This document shows positions 29,635 through 38,493 of a stretch of DNA of 64,000 nt, one piece after another. The notes under the pieces were generated by a model. It was not told the origin of the DNA. It searched no databases and was given only the letters and a program-made list of their open reading frames with translations. Position numbers and translations under genes: made by a program. Within the stretch, counting starts at the first letter, position 1; each line of letters opens with the position of its first letter. Origin of the DNA: Corynebacterium imitans (GTDB lineage: Bacteria > Actinomycetota > Actinomycetes > Mycobacteriales > Mycobacteriaceae). The stretch spans positions 248,001 to 312,000 of the forward strand of contig NZ_CP009211.1 in the NCBI RefSeq assembly GCF_000739455.1, given 5' to 3'.

Positions 29635-30324
29635 GTGACCACCATTCTCATCGTTGAAGACGAAGAATCCTTGGCTGATCCCTTGGCGTACCTGCTGCAA
29701 AAGGAGGGTTTTGACACGCTTGTCGCGCCGGATGGGCCGAGCGCGCTGGAGTCCTTTGCCGCCAATGACGTGGACCTGGTCTTGCTGGATCTCATGCTGC
29801 CGGGGATGAGCGGCACGGAGGTGTGCAAGTCTCTGCGCACCACTTCCATGGTGCCGATCATCATGGTCACGGCCCGCGACACGGAGATCGACAAGGTCGT
29901 GGGCCTAGAGCTCGGTGCCGACGATTACGTGACCAAGCCTTATTCCACCCGCGAGCTCATCGCCCGTATCCGCGCGGTGCTGCGCCGTGGCGGGGAGGGG
30001 GAGCAGTCACAGGCCGAATCCCAGGAGATCCTGGAGGGCGGCCGCGTGAAGATGGACATCGAGCGGCACACCGTGCTTATCGACGGCACGCCGGTGCCCA
30101 TGCCGCTCAAAGAGTTCGACCTGCTCGAGTACCTGATGCGCAACGCCGGCCGGGTCCTGACCCGCGGCCAGCTCATCGACCGGATCTGGGGTGCGGACTA
30201 CGTCGGTGACACGAAGACCTTGGACGTGCACGTCAAGCGCTTGCGCACCAAGATCGAGGAGCAACCGTCGAAGCCCAAGCAGCTGATTACCGTGCGCGGC
30301 CTGGGCTACAAGTTCGAGGCCTAA
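29635..30324 (+). CDS. regX3: Response regulator, RegX3-like (OmpR family)
   Basis: 229 residues. Receiver domain with the phospho-acceptor Asp52 ([14 protein letters not shown]) and Lys101 (VTKPYS), then a winged-helix DNA-binding domain ending [17 protein letters not shown]. It is cotranscribed with the sensor kinase. GTG start with AAAAGGA about seven bases upstream. Its stop overlaps that of the convergent Cys-rich gene. Confidence 0.9.
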   Translation: MTTILIVEDEESLADPLAYLLQKEGFDTLVAPDGPSALESFAANDVDLVLLDLMLPGMSGTEVCKSLRTTSMVPIIMVTARDTEIDKVVGLELGADDYVTKPYSTRELIARIRAVLRRGGEGEQSQAESQEILEGGRVKMDIERHTVLIDGTPVPMPLKEFDLLEYLMRNAGRVLTRGQLIDRIWGADYVGDTKTLDVHVKRLRTKIEEQPSKPKQLITVRGLGYKFEA

Positions 30325-31217
30325 GCGTTAGTGTCGGCCGCGGGGTGAATGGACTTCGCCTCGCGCGGTACTTTCGCGCGGGCGGCGCAGTGGCGCGCCA
30401 CAACCTCGTAGGGCTTTTCGCCGATCAACGCGGTGAGCTCGTCTTTCATTGACTGCCACACCGGAGTAGCCGCACCTTCGCCCTGCGAGGTGTGGCAGCT
30501 GGGGGCGCTGGTGCACCACCAGTCGAAGTCCTCTCCGCCTCCGCCCCACTGGCGACGGTCGTACTCGCCGATGGTGGTGCGCAGGATTTCCTCCCCGTCG
30601 GAGCGCTCCTCGTAGGAGTCCTCCCGGGAGAAGGGCACCTGCCAGCACACCTCCGGCTTGGAACCGATGATATTGCGCCCTTCCGCCATGGCCCACTGGT
30701 GCAGCGCGCAGCCAGGACCGGAACCCTCTTTGGTGCGGTTGGCAAAGATACAGGCACCGTCGACCACGCGGGTTTTGATGTGCGGGCCGTCGTCCTCTTC
30801 CTCCGTGTCGTCCCACTCCAACCAGGGCTCGAGCACGGTCGGGTCCGCGTTGGCGATGTAGGAATCCGTCTCCGCCGGGCGCAGCTGCCAGTACTTGGCG
30901 GGCATTTCCGCAACGGCGTTGTAGAGGTCGTCGCGGTCGGTTTCATCGGCGATGTAGGCACCGTGGATGCAGCAGCCGACGACCGGGAAGCTCTCGTCGA
31001 TACCCAAGCACTCGGGCGTGCCGAAGCGGCACGACCAGGTGGATTCCAGCCAGGTCAGGTCCAGGCTGAAGTAGTGGGTGGGGTCGTCCGGGTGGACAAA
31101 TTCGAACCACTCGCGGGGGAAGTCCGGGGGCGTTTCCCGCCCTGCCAGGATGGATTTTCCGGCGGGTGAGGTGGCGGGAAATCCAAGAAAAACTTCATTG
31201 GAGGCTGGTTGATTCAC
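30321..31217 (-). CDS. Cysteine-rich protein of unknown function
   Basis: 298 residues, soluble, with about eleven Cys in short clusters: [48 protein letters not shown] and ARHCAA. The spacing suggests bound metal or an iron-sulfur cluster, as in DUF3109 or YkgJ-like proteins, but I cannot name the family with confidence. It is divergent from ppx by 33 bases and convergent with the response regulator gene. No signal peptide or membrane segment. Confidence 0.7.
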   Translation of the reverse strand: MNQPASNEVFLGFPATSPAGKSILAGRETPPDFPREWFEFVHPDDPTHYFSLDLTWLESTWSCRFGTPECLGIDESFPVVGCCIHGAYIADETDRDDLYNAVAEMPAKYWQLRPAETDSYIANADPTVLEPWLEWDDTEEEDDGPHIKTRVVDGACIFANRTKEGSGPGCALHQWAMAEGRNIIGSKPEVCWQVPFSREDSYEERSDGEEILRTTIGEYDRRQWGGGGEDFDWWCTSAPSCHTSQGEGAATPVWQSMKDELTALIGEKPYEVVARHCAARAKVPREAKSIHPAADTNA

Positions 31218-31250
31218 ACCTCAACACCGTAGACCCATTACCCTGGTGGT

Positions 31251-32207
31251 GTGCGATTAGGTGTATTAGACGTAGGCAGCAACACCGTTCACTTGGTGGC
31301 GGTGGATGCCCACGCAGGTGGCCGCCCAACCCCGATGAGCGATTGGAAGCAGCCGTTGCGGCTCGTGGAGCAGCTCGATGCGGACGGCAATATCGAGGAC
31401 AAGGGCGTCAACAAGCTTATCGACGCCGTGGACGAAGCCCGCGGCCTTGCCGAAAACCTCAAATGCGACGAGCTGCTTGCCTTCGCCACCTCCGCGGTGC
31501 GCTCGGCGACCAACTCCGAGGCCGTACTGAAGAAGGTGGAGAAGAAGACGGGGGTCAAACTCAAGGTCATCTCCGGCGAGGAGGAGGCCCGCTCCACCTT
31601 CCAGGCGGTGCGCCGCTGGTACGGCTGGTCCGCCGGCCGCATCACCAACCTGGACATCGGCGGTGGCTCGCTCGAGCTGTCCACCGGCAGCGAGGAGGTG
31701 CCGGACCTGGCCGTCTCCCTGGACCTGGGCGCGGGCCGACTGACCCACGAGTGGTTCGACACGGACCCGCCGGAGCGCAAGAAGATCAACGCGCTGCGCG
31801 ACTACATCGATGCGGAGCTCGCGGGCCCGGCCGAAAAGTTCCACGCCCTGGGGGAGGTGGGCCTGGCCGTCGGTACGTCGAAGACGTTCCGGTCGTTGGC
31901 GCGCCTGACCGGTGCCGCGCCGTCGTCAGCCGGCCCATACGTGCAGCGCACGCTCACCGCGCCCGGCCTACGCCAGCTGATCGCCTTCATCTCGCGCATG
32001 ACGGCAGCCGACCGCGCTGAGCTGGAAGGCATCAACGCGGACCGCTCCCACCAGATCGTTGCGGGGGCCCTCGTCGCGGAAGCTGCCATGCGTGCCCTTA
32101 ATCTTGATAAGTTAGAGATCTGTCCTTGGGCGCTGCGCGAAGGCGTCATTCTGAAGCGGATTGACCAGGGACTCGCCCCAGGAGATGACGAAGGAGACCA
32201 CGCCTAA
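31251..32207 (+). CDS. ppx: Ppx/GppA family exopolyphosphatase
   Basis: Hydrolyses inorganic polyphosphate or (p)ppGpp in the ASKHA fold. 318 residues. The phosphate-1 motif VLDVGSNTVHLV, the Glu in SGEEEARSTF, and the glycine-rich NLDIGGGSLELS are visible. The start is GTG 31251, six bases after a TACCCT -10 box, so probably leaderless. The stop overlaps the next start (TAATG). It sits close to the RegX3-like system, which fits phosphate metabolism. Confidence 0.88.
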   Translation: MRLGVLDVGSNTVHLVAVDAHAGGRPTPMSDWKQPLRLVEQLDADGNIEDKGVNKLIDAVDEARGLAENLKCDELLAFATSAVRSATNSEAVLKKVEKKTGVKLKVISGEEEARSTFQAVRRWYGWSAGRITNLDIGGGSLELSTGSEEVPDLAVSLDLGAGRLTHEWFDTDPPERKKINALRDYIDAELAGPAEKFHALGEVGLAVGTSKTFRSLARLTGAAPSSAGPYVQRTLTAPGLRQLIAFISRMTAADRAELEGINADRSHQIVAGALVAEAAMRALNLDKLEICPWALREGVILKRIDQGLAPGDDEGDHA

Positions 32208-33025
32208 TGTCTGAGGATCAGCAGCTGACAGTAGCGGAGCTGCTCGCCCGGGCCCAGAAGGATAACCCCGACGCGGGCAAGCGCCGTCGGCGTCGCCGGA
32301 GCTTGGAAGAGGGCGGCGTCTCGGTTGCTGAGCTCACCGGCTCCCTGAAGCGTGTGGACGCTCGACCGCCGGAGCCGAAGCACTCGAGCGTGCCGATCGA
32401 CCCGCCGGAGGAGCAGGCTAAGGATAAGGCTTCTGGTGCAGCTTCGGCCCCGCGCGAGGTCGAGGTGGAGAAGGTGGAGGTGAAGCGTCCGGAGCAGTCT
32501 GCGGCCGCAGACTCCGCAGACGCCAAAAAGTCCGCGGCCGCAGACTCCGCGGCACCTGCTGAGTCCGCTGAGTCTTCGGCACCTTCTGCTGACGAGACCG
32601 CAGTTCTACCCAAGGTGGGATCCGGTGTCTCCCGCCCGGTCAAGGTTGCGCCGGAAAAGTCCGCCGCCGCAGACTCGGCAGACACTGCCGCACTCGCTGA
32701 GTCCAAAAAGTCCGCCGCCGCAGACTCCGCGGACTCCGCAACGCCCGAGGTCACGGAGGTCGCCGAGGATGCAGACGACTCGATCAACCCGATCATGCTG
32801 GTACTTCTGGTCTTCTTCGGTCTCATCCTTGGCGTGCTTGGCTTCCTGGCCTTCCAGTGGATCTGGGCAAATGCGGCGACTGCCGTAGCTGTCATTGCTG
32901 GCATCGTCGCTGTGGTCGCGGTGATCTTCGGTGTGAAGGCGCTCCGCACTGGCAACGACGCACTGACGGTAACGATGGCGGGTATCGCCGCCGCGGTCAT
33001 GGCCTTTGGCCCGGCCCTGATTTAA
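32207..33025 (+). CDS. Membrane protein with SAAADS repeats
   Basis: 272 residues. A basic N-terminal part ([14 protein letters not shown]) is followed by about 110 disordered acidic/Ala/Ser/Pro-rich residues and two or three transmembrane segments (about 182-272). The disordered part contains four copies of SAAADS, each encoded by a version of the palindromic repeat described separately. The cytosolic tail plus C-terminal membrane domain resembles proteins that tether something to the membrane, but no function is known. Coupled to ppx by a TAATG overlap. Confidence 0.78.
   Translation: MSEDQQLTVAELLARAQKDNPDAGKRRRRRRSLEEGGVSVAELTGSLKRVDARPPEPKHSSVPIDPPEEQAKDKASGAASAPREVEVEKVEVKRPEQSAAADSADAKKSAAADSAAPAESAESSAPSADETAVLPKVGSGVSRPVKVAPEKSAAADSADTAALAESKKSAAADSADSATPEVTEVAEDADDSINPIMLVLLVFFGLILGVLGFLAFQWIWANAATAVAVIAGIVAVVAVIFGVKALRTGNDALTVTMAGIAAAVMAFGPALI
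32496..32513. repeat. SAAAD palindrome, copy 1
   Basis: AGTCTGCGGCCGCAGACT, a perfect 18-base palindrome inside the membrane-protein gene at 32207, in the frame that reads Ser-Ala-Ala-Ala-Asp. Identical to the copies at 60800 and 62332. Confidence 0.85.
32529..32546. repeat. SAAAD palindrome, copy 2
   Basis: AGTCCGCGGCCGCAGACT, one mismatch between arms, again reading SAAAD. Its centre is 33 bases from copy 1. Confidence 0.8.
32658..32675. repeat. SAAAD repeat, copy 3 (degenerate palindrome)
   Basis: AGTCCGCCGCCGCAGACT. The core is changed from GCGGCCGC to GCCGCCGC, which destroys the central palindrome but keeps the SAAAD reading. Confidence 0.75.
32709..32726. repeat. SAAAD repeat, copy 4 (degenerate palindrome)
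   Basis: Same 18 bases as copy 3, again preceded by AAA and in the same frame. Confidence 0.75.
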
Positions 33026-33092
33026 CGAGCCCGGTACCCCCGTTCACCCTCCGCCGAGCGCGAGCTTGGTCGGAGGGTTTACGCTGTGCTGC

Positions 33093-33986
33093 ATGGAACA
33101 GAGCACTACCGGACAACGAGTAGACGTCGAAAAGCAGCCCGAGGCGGCGGCCGAGCCGGTCGAGCCCGCGTTCCGCGGCCAGATCGCGATCATCGGGGCG
33201 GGCAGCATTGGCGAGTCGCTGCTGGCTGGTTTGGTGGCCAGCGGGATCGACCCGAAGCGCATCACGGCGACGAACCGCACGGCAGAGCGCGGCCAGGAGC
33301 TGGCGGATCGCTACGGCGTGCAAGTCACGGACGACAACAACGGGGCCGTCTCGGAGGCGGACGTGGTCTTTCTGTGCGTGAAGCCCTATCAGATCCTCGA
33401 GCTGCTGGAGGAGGTGAGTACCGACATCGCGGAGGCGGACACCCAGCCGGTGCTGGTGTCGATGGCGGCGGGGATCGCCCTGCACGCGATGGAGGAGGCG
33501 GTGTCCTCGGCGGGCGCGCCGATCGTGCGCGTGATGCCGAATACCCCGATGCTGGTGGGCAAGGGTGTGCTCGCAGCCGCCTTCGGCCGCTTTGTCGACG
33601 ACGAGCAGCGCGCGCAGATCGCGGAGCTGCTGTCTGCCGCGGGCACCTTTGTTGAGGTCGAAGAGCACCAGCTGGATGCTGTCACCGCCCTGTCAGGCTC
33701 GGGCCCGGCCTACTTCTTCTTGCTCGCTGAGGCGCTTGTCGACGCCGGCGTGTCCCTCGGCCTTCCCCGCGACCTCGCCGCCGAACTCGCCTCCGCTACC
33801 GCCGCGGGCGCGGGCGCGATGCTGGAGGAGACACCGGACCCGGCAGCGCTGCGTGCGGGCGTGTCGTCTCCGGCGGGCACGACTGTTGCGGCGATCCGTG
33901 AGCTGGAAGAGTCGGGCTTGCGCGGCGCGCTCTACCGGGCGACGGAGGCCTGTGCGGAACGCTCGGCGGAGATGGGGCGCAAGTAG
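33093..33986 (+). CDS. proC: Pyrroline-5-carboxylate reductase
   Basis: Last step of proline synthesis, NADPH-dependent. 297 residues, slightly long because of an acidic N-terminal extension. [16 protein letters not shown] is the NADP-binding motif. [14 protein letters not shown] and the C-terminal [31 protein letters not shown] are ProC signatures, followed by the conserved [15 protein letters not shown] 33093 lies seven bases after TACGCT, a leaderless layout. Together with the HTH and bS22 genes that follow, it matches the proC neighbourhood of mycobacteria. Confidence 0.93.
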   Translation: MEQSTTGQRVDVEKQPEAAAEPVEPAFRGQIAIIGAGSIGESLLAGLVASGIDPKRITATNRTAERGQELADRYGVQVTDDNNGAVSEADVVFLCVKPYQILELLEEVSTDIAEADTQPVLVSMAAGIALHAMEEAVSSAGAPIVRVMPNTPMLVGKGVLAAAFGRFVDDEQRAQIAELLSAAGTFVEVEEHQLDAVTALSGSGPAYFFLLAEALVDAGVSLGLPRDLAAELASATAAGAGAMLEETPDPAALRAGVSSPAGTTVAAIRELEESGLRGALYRATEACAERSAEMGRK

Positions 33987-34093
33987 CGATTGACGGCGCG
34001 TAAGCCCCACCTTTCACACGAGTGCGTTGGGGTCGACTGAAAACACTCTGAAAAATTTTGGCACTTGAGTCGCATTCGGCCCTGGTTTCACGA

Positions 34094-34099
34094 TAGGGT
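34094..34099 (+). promoter_or_regulatory. Probable -10 box (TAGGGT) of the BldC-like gene
   Basis: TAGGGT lies about 75 bases before the ATG at 34175, giving a leader that includes a CACGTG box near 34108. The -35 is not clear. Confidence 0.35.
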
Positions 34100-34174
34100 G
34101 GTTCAAGCACGTGCGTGTTCGTCCTGTGGGAGGGGAAGCCTACAGCGCGACCGTGCTGAAGGGTTAAATATTTC

Positions 34175-34366
34175 ATGGCAAACGAAGATAAAGGTAAGTT
34201 TCTGACAGTCGCAGAGGTCGCGGAGATCATGCGTGTTTCGAAGATGACGGTGTACCGCCTGGTGCACTCCGGCGAGCTGCCGGCAGTGCGCGTGGGCCGT
34301 TCTTTCCGTGTGAACGAGACCGCGGTCAACGAGTACCTCGAGTCCTCCGTCTACGACGTGGGGTAG
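34175..34366 (+). CDS. Small MerR-type helix-turn-helix protein (BldC/excisionase-like)
   Basis: 63 residues, all one winged HTH: FLTVAEVAEIMRVSKMTVYRLVHSGELPAVRVGRSFRVNETAV. This is the HTH_17 pattern of BldC and phage excisionases. Its constant position after proC and before the bS22 gene in related genomes argues for a chromosomal regulator, not a phage gene. The ribosome binding site is GAAGGG ten bases upstream. It has its own leader and is followed by a terminator. Confidence 0.82.
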   Translation: MANEDKGKFLTVAEVAEIMRVSKMTVYRLVHSGELPAVRVGRSFRVNETAVNEYLESSVYDVG

Positions 34367-34395
34367 AAGCACTGCGCGAAGCGCTACCAACACCT

Positions 34396-34443
34396 CCGGC
34401 GTCGGGTGCCCTAAGAGTCAAGGGTGCGCGGCGCCGGATTTTT
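34396..34443 (+). terminator. Terminator of the BldC-like gene
   Basis: CCGGCGTC (34396-34403) pairs with GGCGCCGG (34430-34437) with one wobble. An inner CCCT/AGGG stem adds to it and a run of five T follows at 34439-34443. Confidence 0.7.
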
Positions 34444-34463
34444 GGTGGCGGCACGCCGCGCGG

Positions 34464-34469
34464 TATGCT
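34464..34469 (+). promoter_or_regulatory. -10 box (TATGCT) of the bS22 gene
   Basis: TATGCT with TTTGGT (34441-34446) 17 bases upstream as a possible -35. This predicts a leader of about 120 bases before the 33-codon gene. Confidence 0.45.
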
Positions 34470-34597
34470 GTCAACCACTGAAGTTGGCGCGCGCCCGGCA
34501 GAGCGTGCACCTCGTGCTGGCCCGCTAGCCCCGTTTGATGTGGGGATGGTGGTCGCGCTGACTCGCACTGTACGTACACAAGAAACGAGGAAGCCCC

Positions 34598-34699
34598 ATG
34601 GGTTCTGTTATTAAGAAGCGCCGCAAGCGCATGTCCAAGAAGAAGCACCGCAAGATGCTCCGCCGCACCCGCGTGCAGCGTCGTAAACTGGGCAAGTAA
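34598..34699 (+). CDS. 33-residue basic ribosomal protein, bS22/AURKAIP1-COX24 type
   Basis: [20 protein letters not shown] followed by [13 protein letters not shown]: 33 residues, more than half Arg or Lys. This matches the tiny actinobacterial protein found in mycobacterial ribosomes (bS22) and annotated with the AURKAIP1/COX24 domain. The ribosome binding site is ACGAGGAAG eight bases upstream. A strong terminator follows directly. Expected to be very highly expressed. It is too short for many gene finders. Confidence 0.9.
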   Translation: MGSVIKKRRKRMSKKKHRKMLRRTRVQRRKLGK

Positions 34700-34711
34700 G
34701 CCTTATGATTT

Positions 34712-34744
34712 GCACCCGTCCCACTTGTTGGGGCGGGTGTTTTG
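34712..34744 (+). terminator. Intrinsic terminator of the bS22 gene
   Basis: CACCCG-T-CCCA, a CTTGT loop, TGGG-G-CGGGTG, then TTTT. Confidence 0.88.
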
Positions 34745-34750
34745 CTGTCC

Positions 34751-34830
34751 GCGTGAAAAATTCGACCATTTTTCACCCGATTTCGCATACCCCCAGGTCG
34801 TTAAATGGTCATACGTGGAATTTTTCACGC
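34751..34830. repeat. Nested inverted repeat between bS22 and the HAD phosphatase gene
   Basis: Left arm 34751-34771 is GCGTGAAAAATTC followed by GACCATTT. Right arm 34803-34830 is AAATGGTC, a seven-base insert, then GAATTTTTCACGC. Both parts match perfectly, so a 21-pair stem with one bulge can form. A second hairpin, GTGAAAAA with TTTTTCAC (34753-34776), competes with it. The right arm lies within the last codons of the minus-strand gene. It probably ends transcription from both sides. Confidence 0.6.
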
Positions 34831-35849
34831 TTTGCCATAAGCCGCACCATGCCGCAGGCAACAGCAACCACACCAGCCACGCAAGCCCCAAGCGCAACGC
34901 GGTTCCGGGCAAGCTTGCGCAGCGGCCGGTACTCGCGGATCGCCCACCCGGCCTCGCGGGCGTGGCGGCGCAGCGCACGGTCCGGGTTGATAGCCACGGG
35001 CGAGCCCACCATGCCCAGCATCGGCAGGTCGTTGATGCTGTCGGAATAGGCGGTGCATTTTGCCAGGTCGAGGCGCTGGATGGCGGCGAGCGCGGCGACC
35101 GCGTGCCGCTTGCCGGGCCCGTGCAGGATGTCACCAACGAGCCGGCCGGTAAACACGCCGTCCTCTTCCTCCGCGACGGTGCCCAGCGCGCCCGTAAAGC
35201 CGAGCCGCTCGGCGAGCGCCTGGCCGATCTGCACGGGCGTGGCAGACACCAGCCACACCTGCTGGCCTGCGGCGATGTGCATGGAGGCCAGGTCGATGGT
35301 GTCCTGGTAGGCCTTGCTGACCATCTGGCGGTCGACGATCTCGCGGCACAGCGACTGCAGCTCGTTGACAGATTTGCCCTTGACCAGGCTCAGCGCGTGC
35401 TCGCGCCCGGAGGCGATGTCCTCGTGGCTTTCCGCCCCGCGCAGCCGAAAGCGCAGCTGCTTGATCAGGGCGGGGAACAGCTCACCCGCAGTGATGAAGC
35501 GGCGCTTGGCCAGCCCCTCGGCGAGCAGGATCAGCGAGGAGCCCTGGATGAGCGTGTTGTCCACGTCGAAGAAGGCGGCGGCCTCGGCATCCTGCGGCAC
35601 GTCCGGGTCGGGCGGGGTGATCTTGGTTGCGCCCGCGGTGGCGAACGCCCCGCCGACGGAGTCGACGCCGAGGGCGAAGTCGTCGATGGTCAGGCCGAAG
35701 GTTTCCTCGACGGCGGCGGCTGCGGCGGCTTCGCCGGCGGTGCGCTGCGCTTCGTCGTCAAGCGGGGGCACGGCGAGATCTTCGATGAATCGCCGCAGGT
35801 TGCCGTGGGAGACGGACCACGCGGCGAGCAGGTCGCCGTGTTCGCTCAT
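34809..35849 (-). CDS. HAD-family phosphatase, SerB-like, with C-terminal membrane helix
   Basis: 346 residues. The HAD motif I AAFFDVDNTLIQGSS provides the nucleophile Asp and the general acid Asp. VWLVSATPVQIGQALAERLGF is motif II, and KRHAVAALA with AYSDSINDLPML give motifs III and IV. It belongs to the SerB1-type HAD-IB group common in actinobacteria; the true substrate may not be phosphoserine. A C-terminal hydrophobic stretch (VALGACVAGVVAVACGMVRL) may anchor it. ATG 35849 has AGGTGAGG four bases upstream. An upstream in-frame start is less likely. Confidence 0.82.
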   Translation of the reverse strand: MSEHGDLLAAWSVSHGNLRRFIEDLAVPPLDDEAQRTAGEAAAAAAVEETFGLTIDDFALGVDSVGGAFATAGATKITPPDPDVPQDAEAAAFFDVDNTLIQGSSLILLAEGLAKRRFITAGELFPALIKQLRFRLRGAESHEDIASGREHALSLVKGKSVNELQSLCREIVDRQMVSKAYQDTIDLASMHIAAGQQVWLVSATPVQIGQALAERLGFTGALGTVAEEEDGVFTGRLVGDILHGPGKRHAVAALAAIQRLDLAKCTAYSDSINDLPMLGMVGSPVAINPDRALRRHAREAGWAIREYRPLRKLARNRVALGACVAGVVAVACGMVRLMAKREKFHV

Positions 35850-35855
35850 GTCCTC

Positions 35856-35879
35856 ACCTTTCGCTGTACCTTTCGCTGT
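35856..35879 (-). repeat. Perfect tandem 12-base repeat before the HAD phosphatase start
   Basis: ACCTTTCGCTGT occurs twice without a gap. Read on the minus strand each unit is ACAGCGAAAGGT, so a Shine-Dalgarno-like AAAGGT is duplicated just upstream of the ATG. Confidence 0.8.
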
Positions 35880-35934
35880 GGGTGTTAGCTTGGAACATCG
35901 TACCGCTTGGTAGGCAATCATTCAGGAGGAAGCG

Positions 35935-36174
35935 TTGGGCAAGCACGTGGAGCTGATGGTGCGCGAGGGCTGCGGCTCGTGCGTGCGCGTGGCGGAGCAG
36001 ATTCGCCCGCTGGTGCGTGAGTGTGGCGCGGAGCTTTCGCTTGTCGACGTCGACACGGACCCCGAGCTCGCCGCCGAGTACGGCGACCGCGTCCCCGTCG
36101 TGGTGATCGACGATGAGGAGTTTGCCTGCTGGGAGGTCGACTCGGACGACCTCGTCGCGGAACTCAAGTCGTAA
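35935..36174 (+). CDS. Glutaredoxin-like thiol protein
   Basis: 79 residues with a thioredoxin-like fold: VELMVREGCGSCVRVAEQIRPL carries the CGSC redox pair, and RVPVVVIDDEEFACWEV holds the cis-Pro. It is short, as expected for the DUF836/glutaredoxin-like group. The start is TTG at 35935 with GGAGGAAGC close upstream. It lies directly before hemA, an arrangement kept in actinobacteria, so it may protect or regulate heme synthesis; that link is inference. Confidence 0.82.
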   Translation: MGKHVELMVREGCGSCVRVAEQIRPLVRECGAELSLVDVDTDPELAAEYGDRVPVVVIDDEEFACWEVDSDDLVAELKS

Positions 36175-36231
36175 CGGGGTATCCTTTAGTTTGATTTTCT
36201 TGGCCGCGGAAGGTCTGACTGGAGTGATTGT

Positions 36232-37557
36232 GTGAGTGTGCTCGTCGTAGGGATGTCGCACCGTTCTGCGCCGGTGGCGCTGTTGGAGCGCCTGAGCATG
36301 GACGAGACGGTGCAGCACGATACCGCCGCGTCGCTGGTGAAGCAGCCGTCGCTGACCGAGGCGATGATTATTTCCACCTGCAACCGGCTCGAGGTCTACA
36401 CGGTGGCCACAGCCTTCCACTCGGGCGTGGAGGACGTGCTCGGTGTGCTCGCGGAGGTCTCCGGTGTGTCGGAGGCCGAGCTGCGCGGTTACCTGTACGT
36501 ACGCTACGCCGACGCCGCCGCGGAGCACATGTTTACCGTGGCCGCGGGCCTGGACTCGATGGTGGTGGGCGAGCAGCAGATCATCGGCCAGGTGCGCGCT
36601 GCCTACGTGGATGCGGCGGAGCGCGGCACGGTGGGTCCCACCCTGCACTCGCTGGCGCAGACGGCGCTGCACACGGGCAAGCGTGTCCACTCGGAGACCA
36701 CCATTGATGACTCGGGTGCCTCGATGGTCACCTTTGCCCTCGACGAGGCCCGCCGCATCCTTAACATCGAGGACTTTCAAGGCCGCACCGCGCTCGTGCT
36801 GGGGGCCGGGGCGATGAGCTCGCTGGCGGCTACGCACCTGGGCAGGCAGGGGATTGACCGGCTGATCATCGCCAACCGCACGCGCTCGCGCGCCGAGCGG
36901 GTCGCGGAGCACGCGCGCGAGGCGGGGGTGGCCGCCGAGGTGGTGGACTTCAACGCCCGCGCAGGCGCGATCAGCCGCGCCGACATCACGGTGTCTGCGA
37001 CCGCCTCGGACGACTTCACCATTACCCCGGAGGACCTCTCGGGCCCGACCATGCTGGTAGACCTGTCGCTGCCGCGCGATATCGACGACGCGGTGACCGA
37101 GCGCGAGGGCGTCCACCTGGTCAACATCGAGTCCCTGCACGACTCCCTGCGCGATGCGGACAGCGAGGATTCGCGCGCCCTGGTCAAGGCCGAGACGATC
37201 GTGCGCGAGGAGGTGGACACGTTTAGCTCCGAGCAGCGCGTCCGCGAGGTCGCGCCCGCAGTTACCCGGCTACGGCGCACCGCTAACGAGGTCCAAGAGC
37301 AGGAGCTCGAGCGCCTGCGGGCGCGTCTGCCCGAGCTTTCCGAGGAGGAATTTGGGCAGGTCGCCAGGACGGTGAAGCGCATCGTCGATAAGCTTTTGCA
37401 CACGCCGACAGTGAAGATTAAGGAGCTGGCCGCCACCTCTGAGACGGTCAGTGTGGAGACCGCGATTGAGGAGCTCTTCGGGCTTGGCCGGTCGTCGGTG
37501 GCCGTGGACGCGCAGCGTTTGCCGCGGCCGGAAGAACTGAACGCGAAGGAGAAATGA
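36232..37557 (+). CDS. hemA: Glutamyl-tRNA reductase
   Basis: First committed step of C5-pathway heme synthesis: reduces Glu-tRNA(Glu) to glutamate semialdehyde with NADPH. 441 residues. [26 protein letters not shown] with the nucleophilic Cys, [18 protein letters not shown] and the NADP motif [11 protein letters not shown] are present, with a C-terminal helical dimerisation domain. Start GTG 36232 with GGAG about seven bases upstream. Its stop overlaps the hemC start (ATGA). Confidence 0.95.
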   Translation: MSVLVVGMSHRSAPVALLERLSMDETVQHDTAASLVKQPSLTEAMIISTCNRLEVYTVATAFHSGVEDVLGVLAEVSGVSEAELRGYLYVRYADAAAEHMFTVAAGLDSMVVGEQQIIGQVRAAYVDAAERGTVGPTLHSLAQTALHTGKRVHSETTIDDSGASMVTFALDEARRILNIEDFQGRTALVLGAGAMSSLAATHLGRQGIDRLIIANRTRSRAERVAEHAREAGVAAEVVDFNARAGAISRADITVSATASDDFTITPEDLSGPTMLVDLSLPRDIDDAVTEREGVHLVNIESLHDSLRDADSEDSRALVKAETIVREEVDTFSSEQRVREVAPAVTRLRRTANEVQEQELERLRARLPELSEEEFGQVARTVKRIVDKLLHTPTVKIKELAATSETVSVETAIEELFGLGRSSVAVDAQRLPRPEELNAKEK

Positions 37558-38441
37558 TGCTCAAGATTGGAACCCGCGGATCCCACCTCGCCACCACGCA
37601 GGCAGGGCACGTGCGCGACGCGCTCATTGCAAACGGGACCGAGGCCGAACTGCACATCGTGACCACCGCGGGTGATGTGAATATGTCCCCGGTGGAGCGC
37701 ATCGGCGTCGGCGTGTTCACCACGGCGCTGCGCGAAGCGCTCGCGAGCGGCGAGGTGGACATGGCCGTGCACTCCTTCAAGGACCTGCCCACCGCCCCGG
37801 ATACGCGCCTGCACCTGGTCACCCCGGAGCGCGAGGACCACCGCGATGCGCTCATCGCCCGCGACGGGCTGACCTTCGAGCAGCTGCCGCAGGGGGCGAA
37901 GGTGGGCACCTCCGCGCCACGGCGCGTCTCGCAGCTGCGCGCGATGCGTCCCGACCTGGACATTCGCCCGCTGCGCGGCAACATTGAAACCCGCATGAGC
38001 TACGTTCAGCGCGGCGAACTCGACGCGATCATTCTGGCGTATGCCGGCCTGAGCCGCGGCGGGTATGCCGACCGCGCCACCGAGGTCTTTGACCCCGACA
38101 CGCTGCTGCCCGCCCCGGCGCAGGGCGCGCTCGCCGTGGAGTGCCGCGCCGACGACGCGGACAACGTGCGCGCGCTCGACGCGCTCATCGACGAGGAGGC
38201 GACCGCATGCGCGGCCGCCGAGCGACAGGTGCTCGCCACGCTACAAGCTGGTTGCACCGCGCCTGTTGCGGCGTACGCCACGCGCGCGGAAGACGGGGAG
38301 CTGACCCTGCGCACCGGGGTCTTCGCGCTCGACGGTAAGACCCAGCTCGTTGAGACCGTGACCGGCACCGATGCTATCGAGGTGGGCACCCGTGCGGCCA
38401 AGGCGCTGCTCGCTCGCGGCGCCCGGGCGCTGATGGAATAG
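37554..38441 (+). CDS. hemC: Porphobilinogen deaminase (hydroxymethylbilane synthase)
   Basis: Joins four porphobilinogens into hydroxymethylbilane. 295 residues. [39 protein letters not shown] and RGNIETRM are the substrate-binding motifs. [25 protein letters not shown] contains the Cys that carries the dipyrromethane cofactor (in LQAGC). Two ATGs in tandem could start it; the first overlaps hemA. Followed by a 188-base gap with a structured leader for hemD. Confidence 0.95.
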   Translation: MMLKIGTRGSHLATTQAGHVRDALIANGTEAELHIVTTAGDVNMSPVERIGVGVFTTALREALASGEVDMAVHSFKDLPTAPDTRLHLVTPEREDHRDALIARDGLTFEQLPQGAKVGTSAPRRVSQLRAMRPDLDIRPLRGNIETRMSYVQRGELDAIILAYAGLSRGGYADRATEVFDPDTLLPAPAQGALAVECRADDADNVRALDALIDEEATACAAAERQVLATLQAGCTAPVAAYATRAEDGELTLRTGVFALDGKTQLVETVTGTDAIEVGTRAAKALLARGARALME

Positions 38442-38493
38442 TGTCACGAGTTTGGTTTTCAACGGTCTTCCATCTTAAGGTGTAGTTACCATA

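Noticed and set aside
34175..34366. Phage excisionase and attachment site.
   Set aside because: No integrase, att repeat or prophage genes nearby; the gene has a conserved chromosomal context between proC and bS22.
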